Source of the DNA: DASWLF01 sp963768765
GTDB taxonomy: Bacteria; Desulfobacterota; Desulfobaccia; Desulfobaccales; 0-14-0-80-60-11
Assembly (NCBI GenBank): GCA_963768765.1
Contig: CAVYJK010000035.1
Location: 61,847-125,846 of the forward strand
Length of the DNA: 64,000 nt
Direction: 5' to 3'
The notes beneath the pieces are model-generated. The model had not been told where the DNA came from and did no database searches. It saw only the letters and a list, made by a program, of their open reading frames with translations. Positions within the stretch are counted from its first letter, which is position 1, and every line of letters starts with the position of its first letter. Both the position numbers and the translations under genes were made by a program. Shown piece by piece: positions 48,085 to 56,459 of this stretch.

Positions 48085-50724
48085 TTAGCCCTTCTCCGGC
48101 ACCTCCGGCGCCTCCGGCCACTCCTTGATATGCAGGTCCCGCTGGGGGAAGGGAATCTCGATACCGTGCTCCCGGAAGGTCTCAAAGATGGCGCTGTTCA
48201 GCTCATGGGTGGCGGGGATGCGGTCCGCCGGGGTCTGCACAAACACCCAGATGGTGAAGTCCAGGGAGCTGTCACCATACACCGCAAAATAGACCTCGGG
48301 CGGCGGCTCGTCCACCACCCGGGGATTAGCCCGGCAGACCTCAGTGAGCAGCCGGGTCACCAGGCGCACGTCCGAGCCGTAGGACACTCCCACCTTCAAG
48401 GTCAGGCGGTTGATGCCCCGGCCGTAGTGGGTCCAATTGAGGACCTTGCCGGAGACCAGCTCCGAGTTGGGGATGATGAGCACATAGCGGTCGAAGGTTT
48501 CAAACACCGTGCTGCGGACCCGGATCTCCCTCACCGTGCCCCACTGGCCGTCGATGACCAGCATGTCCCCCACTTTGATGGGCCGCTCGAAGAGCAGGAT
48601 GAGGCCGCTGATGAAATTGTTGACGATGTTCTGCAGCCCGAAGCCGATGCCCACGCCCAGGGCCCCGGCCACCAGCGCCAGGTTGGTGAGGGGAAACCCC
48701 AGGATGTTCAAGGCCACCATGGCGACCAGGATCAAGACCACGTAGTGGAGGGTGGTGGCAATGGTGTATTGCACCCCGGGGTCCAGGCCGGTGCGCGGAA
48801 AGATTCTGACGGCCATGAGGCTGCGGATGACTCGGGAGAGCACGATGCCCAGATAAATGGCCAACAGGGCCCCGCCCACGTTGAGGGTGGTCAGCCGCAT
48901 GGGGCCCAGGGTGGGGCCCCAGGTGACCCATTGAAAGGCCCAGGCCAGCCCCTCCGGTTTTATGCCCCAGGAGTTCAAGGACCACAGGACCACGCCGGCC
49001 CCCAGCAGGATGGACAGGAGCCAGCGAACCGCGCCGTAGAGCCGCTGCAACATCTCCTGCTGTTCCGGATAGCGCCGCGGGGCCCAGCCCTCTTCGGGGT
49101 GCAGCAAGTGGTGGAAAATCGTGGCCGCCACCAGCCACAGGAGCCAGAGGAGAATGATGGCCAGCCCGGTCCAGGTGCCCCCCTGGGCCAGGTAAATGGA
49201 GAGGTTGTGGAACCCCAGCAGGTCCGCCAGGACGATGACGGCCAGGAGAAACCACACCAGCCCCCGGATGGCCTGCATCACGTCCAGGCGCCGGACCCAG
49301 GCGGGGTCGGGCAAAGCCGGCAGCAGACGGGCCAGGTAGGGCCGGCGCCACAGCCACAGGACCCATAAAAATATGCCCACCTGGAAGAAGTGCTCCAGAA
49401 ACTGCAGGCTGGTGGGCGGAAAGCCCAGCAAGGCCGCGGCCTTGAGCCCCAGAAACCCCAGGAGCAGATAAAACAGGAAGGCCTTCAGGGTGCAGCGGTA
49501 AAACCGGGCCGTGGGCTCGTCCAGCGGCAGCGCCACCCCCGCCGGCCGGCCGCCGATATAAGCCTGCACCGACTGGAGGCCCAGGCGCAGGGCCCACAGG
49601 GTGACCAGGGCATAGAGCACCAGCTGCGCCGGGGTGGCGCCCAGCATCCCGAAGATCCAGAAAAAGAGCCCCACCCAGAAGATCAGGCCCAGCAGAAACA
49701 GGTTGGAGATCAGGATGAGCCCCAGGACAAAAAGGGGAAGCAGGTGGAGATCGTCGGTGGCGGCTCGCCAGCGGCGAAACCGCTCGGTTAGCAACCGGTT
49801 AAGCCGCCGGGTGCTCCACCCCATCAGGACGATGAAGCTCAAGAGCCCCACCAGGTGGGCCAGGTGGCTCCAGAAGAAGGCGCTTGGACTCCCGGATTCC
49901 ACCAGTTGGCGGAACCAACGCCAGACCCGCCCCGGTAGCGCCGCCACGGCCCCCCAGATCCGGGCCATCTGCTCCTTAAAGGAGACCTGCTGTGCCTGGC
50001 GCTTAAGCAGCTCGGCCTGCCAGGCTTCTTCCAGTCTCTTCAGCTGGGGCAGGAGTTCGGCCACCAGTTGCCGCTCTGAGTCCAACGCCAGGCGCCGCCC
50101 TTCCAGGTTGTCCAGCACCAGGGCCACCAGGCGGTCCCGGGCATCCGCCAGCTGCAGGTAATGGAGGCCGGATTGCTCCATTTCCGGGGTCAGGCCTCCG
50201 GGCTCTTTACCCCGGAGGACGTTCATCTGGGTCCGCAGGGTGTTCAGGGACCTGACTTCGTCTTCCCGGGTCTTTTTTAACTCTGCGGTCTCTTGAGTCA
50301 GGTCCTTGGACCTGGACTTCAAATCCGACTCCAGGGATGAGTAAGTGGCCAGCAGCTCCTGCACCTGGGACAGGGGCGGCTTCTTTACCGCCAGAGAGGC
50401 CTTCACCGAAGCCACCGCCACCTGGAGATTGGTCAAATCCTCCCGGGCCTTGACCAATTCCTCGCCGCTTTCGGCCACCCGGGATTGCCATGCCCCCAGG
50501 CTTTCTTCCAGGGCGGCGGCACCTTCCGCCAGGATTCGGGGCAAGGCCTCGGGAGAGGAAAAGGGCGCCTCCATCCTTTTCGGGGCGCCCGGTGCGCCCG
50601 GCTTTTCCTGGGCCAAAGGTGCGGACAACCCGGGCAGGAACAGTATCAATCCCAGGAAACCGAGGAGCCTCAAGGTGAATAAAACCGGCATCAACCCTCC
50701 CGGCATGGCGGTTTTCGGCTTCAT
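48085..50724 (-). CDS. Large MscS-family mechanosensitive channel
   Basis: 879 residues. A signal peptide (about 8-40, with cleavage near SAPLAQ) is followed by a coiled-coil periplasmic domain (about 60-240) and about eight membrane helices (about 290-640). The conserved MscS pore and beta domain (about 650-770) contains ALVAGALGVGIGFGLQNIVN, then FERPIKVGDMLVIDGQWGTV and IPNSELVSGKVLNW. The cytoplasmic vestibule ends with IPFPQRDLHIKEWPE. The layout is that of KefA/MscK- or YjeP/YbiO-type channels, which open under membrane tension and protect against hypo-osmotic shock. No second gene follows in the unit. Confidence 0.9.
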   Translation of the reverse strand: MKPKTAMPGGLMPVLFTLRLLGFLGLILFLPGLSAPLAQEKPGAPGAPKRMEAPFSSPEALPRILAEGAAALEESLGAWQSRVAESGEELVKAREDLTNLQVAVASVKASLAVKKPPLSQVQELLATYSSLESDLKSRSKDLTQETAELKKTREDEVRSLNTLRTQMNVLRGKEPGGLTPEMEQSGLHYLQLADARDRLVALVLDNLEGRRLALDSERQLVAELLPQLKRLEEAWQAELLKRQAQQVSFKEQMARIWGAVAALPGRVWRWFRQLVESGSPSAFFWSHLAHLVGLLSFIVLMGWSTRRLNRLLTERFRRWRAATDDLHLLPLFVLGLILISNLFLLGLIFWVGLFFWIFGMLGATPAQLVLYALVTLWALRLGLQSVQAYIGGRPAGVALPLDEPTARFYRCTLKAFLFYLLLGFLGLKAAALLGFPPTSLQFLEHFFQVGIFLWVLWLWRRPYLARLLPALPDPAWVRRLDVMQAIRGLVWFLLAVIVLADLLGFHNLSIYLAQGGTWTGLAIILLWLLWLVAATIFHHLLHPEEGWAPRRYPEQQEMLQRLYGAVRWLLSILLGAGVVLWSLNSWGIKPEGLAWAFQWVTWGPTLGPMRLTTLNVGGALLAIYLGIVLSRVIRSLMAVRIFPRTGLDPGVQYTIATTLHYVVLILVAMVALNILGFPLTNLALVAGALGVGIGFGLQNIVNNFISGLILLFERPIKVGDMLVIDGQWGTVREIRVRSTVFETFDRYVLIIPNSELVSGKVLNWTHYGRGINRLTLKVGVSYGSDVRLVTRLLTEVCRANPRVVDEPPPEVYFAVYGDSSLDFTIWVFVQTPADRIPATHELNSAIFETFREHGIEIPFPQRDLHIKEWPEAPEVPEKG

Positions 50725-50760
50725 ATCAGATATATAGTACGCTTCAGAACTTATTTCAAT

Positions 50761-50789
50761 CCGGGGGCCCTTTGGAAGGGCCCCCCCGG
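50761..50789. repeat. GC-rich hairpin between the MscS-type gene and the M-box promoter
   Basis: CCGGGGGCCCTTT, then GG, then AAGGGCCCCCCCGG. It lies between two divergent transcription units and has no obvious role in termination. Confidence 0.6.
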
Positions 50790-50810
50790 CGCGCCAAGAG
50801 ATTCATCCCA

Positions 50811-50839
50811 TTGACAAAAATTTACCCCTGAATTACATT
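50811..50839 (+). promoter_or_regulatory. Sigma-70 promoter of the magnesium operon
   Basis: TTGACA (50811-50816), 17-bp spacer, TACATT (50834-50839). It starts a leader that folds into the M-box riboswitch. Confidence 0.75.
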
Positions 50840-50846
50840 GACATCA

Positions 50847-51004
50847 CCTCAGTTAGGTGAGGCTCCTGCATAAACATAAGCCACTGCCCAGAAATGTCGA
50901 GAGACGCCAATGGGCCGAACAGGTACTACCGGATTAAGGTCTTACTTAATGTGGCTGAGTAAATCGACTCTACGTTATGCAGTGCCGAAGCTCCACGAGT
51001 GAGG
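50847..51004 (+). promoter_or_regulatory. M-box (ykoK) magnesium riboswitch
   Basis: The sequence matches the M-box consensus closely: TTAGGTGAGGCTCCTGCATA, AACATAAGCCACTGCCC, AATGTCGAGAGACGCCAATG, then GGCCGAACAGGTA and the closing TTATGCAGTGCCGAAGC. Stem P1 is CCTCA (50847-50851) with TGAGG (51000-51004), and P2 pairs CTGCATAA with TTATGCAG. M-box RNAs bind several Mg2+ ions and turn off Mg2+ transport genes. Downstream of P1, GGAAGG (51003-51008) can pair with CCTTCC (51032-51037) as an antiterminator that competes with both P1 and the terminator, so high Mg2+ should cause termination. Confidence 0.93.
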
Positions 51005-51030
51005 AAGGTCAAAAGCGCGGTCTTTTAAGG

Positions 51031-51059
51031 GCCTTCCGGCAAGAGCGGAGGGCTTTTTT
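51031..51059 (+). terminator. Riboswitch-controlled intrinsic terminator
   Basis: GCCTTCCG (51031-51038) pairs with CGGAGGGC (51046-51053), followed by TTTTTT. It lies 34 bp before the first gene of the operon and is the off state of the M-box. Confidence 0.88.
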
Positions 51060-51092
51060 AATTTCCCAGGTAGGCCCCTAAGGAGTTGAAAA

Positions 51093-52376
51093 ATGAATAA
51101 GGTCCAGGTACTGGGGGAATTCTTTTTTAGTCAGATCCAGGGGATCCCCATTTACGACCATGGGGGACGCCGGGTGGGACAGGTGCGGGACCTGGCCATC
51201 CGTTGGGAACGGGAAACCCCGAAGGTCACTGGCATCAAATATGCCAAGAGGGTCCAGAAACTTATACCCGTGGAACAGGTTGACGAATTGAACCATAGGG
51301 AAGTCAAACTAAAGGGGCCCCTGGAGGAAGACCGGCTCATCCCTCTGCAGCCCGATGAGATCTACATGGGCGAGTGGCTGATGGACAAGCAGATTATCGA
51401 TACCAAAGGGGCCAAAGTCGTCCGGGTCAATGACATCAAGATCTTCTGGCTGCAAACCGGGGAGCGGAAATATCTCCTGCCGGTGGCGGTGGATATCGGC
51501 CTGCGGGGCCTGGCCCGGCGTCTGGGAGTGGAGTTTCTGTTCAAGAAAAGGGAAGAACAATTTGTCTGGTGGAACTCCATCCAGCACCTGGAGGAAAAGA
51601 CCGCCAGCCTGCAACTCATTTCAGATGGGGCCCAACTGGATAAGCTCCACCCCGCCGACCTGGCGGAGATCCTGGAAGACCTGGACTACAAAAAGCGCAC
51701 CGACTTCATCGAAGACCTGGACGTGGAGACCGCAGCGGAAGCCTTTGCGGAAATGGAGGCGGACACCCAGATCGAAATCCTCGAGCATTTGGACAGCCAG
51801 CAGGCCGCGGAGCTGCTGCAAGAGATGCCCCCGGACGAAGCCGCCGACCTCCTGGGGGAATTGTCCGAAGAGAAATCCGACGAACTCCTGAACCTCATGG
51901 AGCCGGAAGAGGCCCAGGAAGTGCGCGAGTTGATGGAATACGAGGAAGACACCGCCGGGGCCCTGATGACCACCGAATACATCGCCTTGCCGCCGGAGTT
52001 CACCGTTGCCGAAGCCTTTCCGGAGCTCAGGAAGCAGGCGGCGGAGGCGGAGACCATTTACTATCTTTACATCCTGGGGGAAGGCGAGACCCTCCTGGGG
52101 GTCGTCTCTTTACGGGAACTCCTCGTTGCCGAGCCGGAAGCCAAGTTGGACAGCATCATGCAGACCCGGATCATCTCGGTGCTTCCCGAAGATTCGCACC
52201 AGCGGGTTACGGAACTCATCGACAAATACAGCCTGCTGGCCATTCCCGTGGTGGAGGAAAGCGGCAAGATGCTGGGGATCATCACCGTGGACGACATCCT
52301 GGACCTGCTGGTGCCGGACCGCGCCGGCCTGGAGACCTTCGCCAAATTATTTCTCAGCAAACGCGCCATGAAGTGA
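51093..52376 (+). CDS. Soluble MgtE-N/CBS protein with PRC-barrel-like domains
   Basis: 427 residues with no membrane helices. Two PRC-barrel-like segments (about 10-66, SQIQGIPIYDHGGRRVGQVR, and about 98-150, QIIDTKGAKVVRVNDIKIF) precede an MgtE N-domain (about 180-290) of acidic helical repeats: LHPADLAEILEDLDYKKRTD, EILEHLDSQQAAELLQEM. A CBS pair follows (about 290-345 and 350-412), with the start TAGALMTTEYIALPPEFTV and end GIITVDDILDLLVPD. In MgtE these domains sense cytosolic Mg2+ and close the channel. Here the channel domain is missing and an NRAMP transporter is encoded 8 bp downstream. The protein is inferred to be a Mg2+-sensing partner or regulator of that transporter. AAGGAG precedes the ATG, and the leader is an M-box. 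Confidence 0.88.
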   Translation: MNKVQVLGEFFFSQIQGIPIYDHGGRRVGQVRDLAIRWERETPKVTGIKYAKRVQKLIPVEQVDELNHREVKLKGPLEEDRLIPLQPDEIYMGEWLMDKQIIDTKGAKVVRVNDIKIFWLQTGERKYLLPVAVDIGLRGLARRLGVEFLFKKREEQFVWWNSIQHLEEKTASLQLISDGAQLDKLHPADLAEILEDLDYKKRTDFIEDLDVETAAEAFAEMEADTQIEILEHLDSQQAAELLQEMPPDEAADLLGELSEEKSDELLNLMEPEEAQEVRELMEYEEDTAGALMTTEYIALPPEFTVAEAFPELRKQAAEAETIYYLYILGEGETLLGVVSLRELLVAEPEAKLDSIMQTRIISVLPEDSHQRVTELIDKYSLLAIPVVEESGKMLGIITVDDILDLLVPDRAGLETFAKLFLSKRAMK

Positions 52377-52384
52377 GGTCTTAA

Positions 52385-53620
52385 TTGAAATCGTCGATTC
52401 TCCGTCGGCTTTTCATCTTCCTGGCGATCATGGGGCCTGGCATCATTACTTCCAACGTGGACAATGATGCAGGCGGCATTACCACTTACTCCATTGCCGG
52501 CGCCACCCTCGGTTATAAAATCCTGTGGGTCTTCCTCCCCATGATCGTTGCCCTGGTGGTCATCCAGGAGATGTGCACCCGAATGGGCGCAGTCACCGGC
52601 AAAGGCCTGGCGGACCTGGTCCGGGAGCGCTTCGGCGTCAAGATTACCTTTTATGCCATGGTGGGCCTGCTCCTGGGAAACCTGGGCAACATCATGAGTG
52701 AATTTGCCGGGGTGGCGGCCAGCATGGAACTGTTCGGGGTGAGCAAGTACCTGTCGTTGCCGCTGGCGGCGCTGTTCATCTGGTGGCTGGTGCTCCGGTG
52801 GTCGTACAAAGTGGTTGAGAGGGTATTCCTGGCCGCCTGTCTCATTTATTTCTGCTACATCTTTTCCGGCTACCTGGCCCACCCCCAATGGGGGGAGGTC
52901 GCCAGGGAACTGGTGCTGCCCAGCTTTTCTTTCGACAGCTCCTATCTGGTAATTCTAGTCGGCGTCATCGGCACCACCATTGCCCCCTGGATGCAGTTTT
53001 ACATCCAGTCGGCGGTGGTGGAAAAAGGGATTACGGTGAAGGACTATACTTATACGAAATACGATGTCATCGTGGGCAGCATCATGGTCAACTTGGTGGC
53101 CGTTTTTATCGTCATCTGCTGTGCCGCCACGCTGCACCTAAAGGGCATCAAAGTGGAGTCCGCCAAGGAGGCTGCCCTGGCCCTGGCCCCCCTGGCCGGG
53201 ACCTGGGCCTCCACCCTCTTTGCCGTTGGCCTGTTGAATGCCTCTCTTTTTTCGGCTTCAATTCTGCCCCTGTCTACGGCGTATTTCACCTGCGAAGCCT
53301 TCGGCATCGAGGCGGGCATCGACAAGACCTGGGGTGAAGCCCCGGCGTTTTACTGGTTATACACCATCTTGATCATAGTCGGGGCCGGCTTTATCCTGAT
53401 CCCCAACATTCCGCTGATCCAGGTGATGTTCTGGTCCCAGGTCATCAACGGGGTCATGTTGCCCTTTGTGCTCATCTTTATGCTTCTCTTGATCAACGAT
53501 AAAGACATAATGGGAGCTTATGTCAACTCCCGGACCTATAACGTCATCTCCTGGGTCACCGTGGCCATCATGATCGCCTTGACCCTTCTGATGGTCATCA
53601 CTTCATTTTTTCAGAGTTAA
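52385..53620 (+). CDS. NRAMP-family divalent-metal (probably magnesium) transporter
   Basis: 411 residues, about eleven membrane helices. The start is TTG, with GAGG about six bases upstream. Helix 1 carries SNVDNDAGGITTYSIAGATL, in which DAGG (Asp28) stands where classical NRAMP proteins have DPGN. The helix 6 segment TTIAPWMQFYIQSAVVEKG replaces the classical MPHNLYLHS motif, so the Met ligand that selects Mn2+ and Fe2+ is absent. Loss of that Met is also a feature of the published NRAMP-related Mg2+ transporters (NRMT), as I recall. The M-box upstream supports Mg2+ as substrate. It likely works with the MgtE-N/CBS protein before it. Substrate is inference. Confidence 0.88.
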   Translation: MKSSILRRLFIFLAIMGPGIITSNVDNDAGGITTYSIAGATLGYKILWVFLPMIVALVVIQEMCTRMGAVTGKGLADLVRERFGVKITFYAMVGLLLGNLGNIMSEFAGVAASMELFGVSKYLSLPLAALFIWWLVLRWSYKVVERVFLAACLIYFCYIFSGYLAHPQWGEVARELVLPSFSFDSSYLVILVGVIGTTIAPWMQFYIQSAVVEKGITVKDYTYTKYDVIVGSIMVNLVAVFIVICCAATLHLKGIKVESAKEAALALAPLAGTWASTLFAVGLLNASLFSASILPLSTAYFTCEAFGIEAGIDKTWGEAPAFYWLYTILIIVGAGFILIPNIPLIQVMFWSQVINGVMLPFVLIFMLLLINDKDIMGAYVNSRTYNVISWVTVAIMIALTLLMVITSFFQS

Positions 53621-53872
53621 CCTGAGCGGCCCAATCGACGGCGGCAATTAAAACCGCCCGCCCCCTCCCCTGACGCCAGAACTCGCCTTTGAGTGGCCTG
53701 CGGCTGTGCCATTTTCACGGCGCCTATCTTTACACCCCCCCTTTACTTGCCAGGCCGGGAACTGATGATTAATTTTGGGAAATCCGGTAAGGGCACGTCA
53801 GGCCGCGCCCCCTGAGGACAGGCTGGCGGGAAGATGCAGCCCCGGCCACTCTTAAGAAAGCGAGGACATATC

Positions 53873-54776
53873 GTGATAGTCTTTATGACCGGGGGCACGG
53901 GCTTTGTGGGCACCTATCTTTCCAGGAGGTTGATTGCAGAGGGCCATCAGGTCGCCATTCTCACCCGAAGGCCAGCACCCGCCCGCTTCCGAGATGCCGG
54001 GCCTTAGCTATCTGGTGGGGGACCCCACCCAGGAAGGCCCCTGGATGGGGGCGGTGCCGGAGGCCGACTGGATCATCAACCTGGCCGGGGCTTCCATCTT
54101 TACCCGTTGGACCGCCGGCCACAAGCAGGAAATCTTCGACAGCCGCTTCAAGACCACCCGCAACCTGGTCATCGCCCTGGCCGCAGGGGACCGTCGGCAG
54201 CTTTTCTGCAGCACCTCGGCGGTGGGCTACTACGGGCCCCGGGGCGAAGAGACCCTGACGGAGGACTCCCCAGCAGACGCCGGGTTCCTGGGCGACGTGG
54301 CCAAGGCCTGGGAAGCCGAAGCCTTGAAGGCCCAGGATTTGGGGGTCCGGACGGTGATCACCCGCTTCGGCATCGTCCTGGGTCGAGACGGCGGCGCCCT
54401 GGGGCAGATGGTGCCCCTGTTCAAAAAGTTCCTGGGCGGGCCCCTGGGCGACGGTTCGCAGTGGTTCTCCTGGATTCACCAGGAAGACCAGGCCCGGGCC
54501 TTCTTGTTCGTCAAAGACCATCAGGAAATCAAAGGCCCCGTGAACTTCACGTCCCCCAACCCGGTGCGCAACCGGGAGCTGGCCCGGGCCCTGGGCCGGA
54601 CCTTGCACCGACCCGCCTTCATGCCCGCCCCGGCCTTTATGATCCGGCTGGTGATGGGGGAATTCGGCGATACCCTGCTAACCGGCCAGAAGGTCTTGCC
54701 CAAGAGGCTGCTGGACGCGGGCTTTGAGTTCCATTTCCCCTCCGTGGAGACGGCCCTAACCAATTTGTTGGAGTGA
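53873..54776 (+). CDS. TIGR01777-type NAD(P)-dependent epimerase (frameshifted)
   Basis: An SDR-fold protein of about 301 codons. A GTG start with GAGGA upstream reads VIVFMTGGTGFVGTYLSRRL (Rossmann motif) to about residue 43, then an extra base near 53985 moves the rest into another frame: GLSYLVGDPTQEG, ADWIINLAGASIF, CSTSAVGYYGPRGEE, SWIHQEDQARAF. The YfcH/SDR39U1 family has unclear substrate. Between rrnless neighbours there is no operon clue. The body is well conserved, so the indel may be an artefact. Confidence 0.85.
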
Positions 54777-54874
54777 AACGGGGGGAAGGGGATAGGGCGC
54801 CACTAAATTTAAAGGTCGACGTTTCTTTTCTAAAAAACTAAGGCCGTGACCGACCGCCCCGATACTTCTTTTCA

Positions 54875-55204
54875 TTGACCAGCCTTCTTACCTTTTTAAT
54901 CTCTCTGGCTTCTCTCATATCTTTCATCTCTATTTATATTTATGAACTGCCGACGCATCACTGTCCTTTCTGCATTTTACAGGGGGAATACAACTACGTA
55001 GGTTACCCTATCTATCTAACGCTTATGATAGGAGCCATAACAGGCATGGGGGTGGGTATCTTGATGCCTTTCAGGCAGGAGGCAAGTTTAAAAGACATTC
55101 TTCCTTCCATTCAAACGAGACTCGCCCTATTATCGTTATGTTCTTATGCTTGTTTTATTCTTATAGTTTGCTATCAATTTGCTTCCTCAAGTCTTAAGAC
55201 CTAA
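54875..55204 (+). CDS. Small membrane protein with DsbB/VKOR-like CPFC motif
   Basis: 109 residues from a TTG; no clear ribosome site. Helices at about 4-23, 43-64 and 82-101. Between helix 1 and helix 2 it has THHCPFCILQ (Cys30, Cys33), resembling the redox CxxC at the same place in DsbB and VKOR, but the second Cys pair is missing and it is shorter than either. Cys89, Cys93 and Cys99 lie in helix 3. It may be a minimal thiol-redox membrane protein or the remnant of a longer one. AT-rich relative to the preceding genes. Confidence 0.5.
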   Translation: MTSLLTFLISLASLISFISIYIYELPTHHCPFCILQGEYNYVGYPIYLTLMIGAITGMGVGILMPFRQEASLKDILPSIQTRLALLSLCSYACFILIVCYQFASSSLKT

Positions 55205-55362
55205 TATCTCCTGTATCTGAAAATAATTTTGCGATTGTCGGAATTGCCGAGGCTACTTATATGGAAGATTAGAGATGTCTGCGCTATGACTAGAAACTTA
55301 TCAATTCGCTAAAAATTCAATTATCCGAATCATATCGTCACTTCTCGGCTGTAAAAGCTAAA

Positions 55363-55388
55363 CAAAAAAGGACCATGACCGGTCCCTT
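55363..55388 (-). terminator. Intrinsic terminator after mucR
   Basis: On the minus strand AAGGGACC, GGTCAT and GGTCCTTTTTTG: a stem with one bulge followed by a T-run. It lies about 80 bp beyond the mucR stop. Confidence 0.6.
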
Positions 55389-55469
55389 AATAAAGGCAAA
55401 AAGGGGGGACTCGGACCTGTGCTAGTGGCGGCCCCCCCGGGCAGATTCTTAATAACTTCCTGGTCGCTT

Positions 55470-55913
55470 TTACGCCGGCTTGGCGGCCTTACGTCCACCT
55501 CTTTTTGCCCCGAGGCCTTTTTCTATCGCCAGCTTCCGCCGCTGCTCGGAGTACTCCTTGCAGACCAGAGGGAACTTCTTGGGATCTAAGCCGTAGCGCT
55601 GGAAATATTCCTTCGGTTGCAGATGGTGAGCCTTTCGCAGATGGGTCTTTAAGGTGCGCATCCTTTTGCCGCACTCTAAGCAAACTACATATTTCTCCTT
55701 GACTATCTCCCTTAGGGGGATCGGCGGTTTCTTTATGGCCGCTTTGCCCGTTTCCACTTGAGGAACCTCTGGGATTGCAACTCCGCCAACCAAGGAAGCC
55801 AAAACACTATAAACCTCTTTAATTTCCTCTACCAATTCTTTGGGGCTGAGTTCACTCATTGAGGCGTGGGAGACTACGATTTCTACCGTTAACTTTAGTA
55901 CATCGCTGGCCAT
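55470..55913 (-). CDS. MucR/Ros-family zinc-finger transcriptional regulator
   Basis: 147 residues. The zinc finger has CLECGKRMRTLKTHLRKAHH (Cys78, Cys81, His91, His96), followed by QPKEYFQRYGLDPKKFPLV, both typical of Ros/MucR proteins, which are H-NS-like global repressors of exopolysaccharide, cell-cycle and virulence genes in alphaproteobacteria and also occur in Desulfobacterota. The N-terminal helix (about 15-45) likely mediates oligomerisation. The C-terminus is a basic tail (AKRGGRKAAKPA). AAGGA lies upstream of the ATG. It sits in an AT-rich area, as expected for a xenogeneic silencer-like protein that may act locally. Confidence 0.9.
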   Translation of the reverse strand: MASDVLKLTVEIVVSHASMSELSPKELVEEIKEVYSVLASLVGGVAIPEVPQVETGKAAIKKPPIPLREIVKEKYVVCLECGKRMRTLKTHLRKAHHLQPKEYFQRYGLDPKKFPLVCKEYSEQRRKLAIEKGLGAKRGGRKAAKPA

Positions 55914-56459
55914 GTTAATCCTTCCTTTCTTTGTGCTGCATGAAATATTGGAGGATTAATTATTTACCTTTATACCTCTGTCCCTGTCAATGAAAATTTT
56001 TTTGAAAACGTTCATATTATACTTTTTATTTGGATATGCGTATCATTTCAAAAGTTTTTCAAACTTTTTGAGAAGTTTCGGTTTTAGCAAGTTAGTCGCT
56101 ATCCTGGTTTATCTCCTCCCACCTCAACATATCTAAAACTTGGGGTCAGAGTTTCTTACCCGGCCCGGGGGTGGCATGTTCAGGTCGTCGCCGCTTTTTC
56201 CACTAACGGGGATACAGCCTGGAGTTCCTTAGCCGCGACAACGAGGTCTCTGCATTGATGGTCTGATATACTGGAGTTTGTAAAAAAAATTGTCTTCTAT
56301 GAACAATTGTGCTATTTTTTTCTCACTAAGAGGGTTGCCGATTTCCCCTCGGAACTTATGGTGCTCCAGGCCGACGCCTTGTTGCTAGAGCAGTCGCTTC
56401 AAGAAAACCCTAAAAAGCGGTCAAGAAAACCCTAGTCTAGTATTGGTACGGAGGGCGCG
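55914..56459. other. AT-rich intergenic region upstream of mucR and the Gly-rich protein
   Basis: Divergent promoter region of about 545 bp. The left part (55914-56100) is AT-rich and must hold the mucR promoter. On the plus strand a 32-codon open frame (about 56330-56434) reads VADFPSELMVLQADALLLEQ, then SLQENPKKRSRKP, which looks like the end of a lost gene. It contains a 14-bp direct repeat (56399-56434). Confidence 0.5.
56399..56434 (+). repeat. 14-bp direct repeat spaced by 22 bp
   Basis: TCAAGAAAACCCTA occurs at 56399-56412 and 56421-56434. The 22-bp spacing (two helical turns) and position 26 bp before the Gly-rich gene suit an operator, but it also falls in a possible gene remnant, so the role is open. 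Confidence 0.45.
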
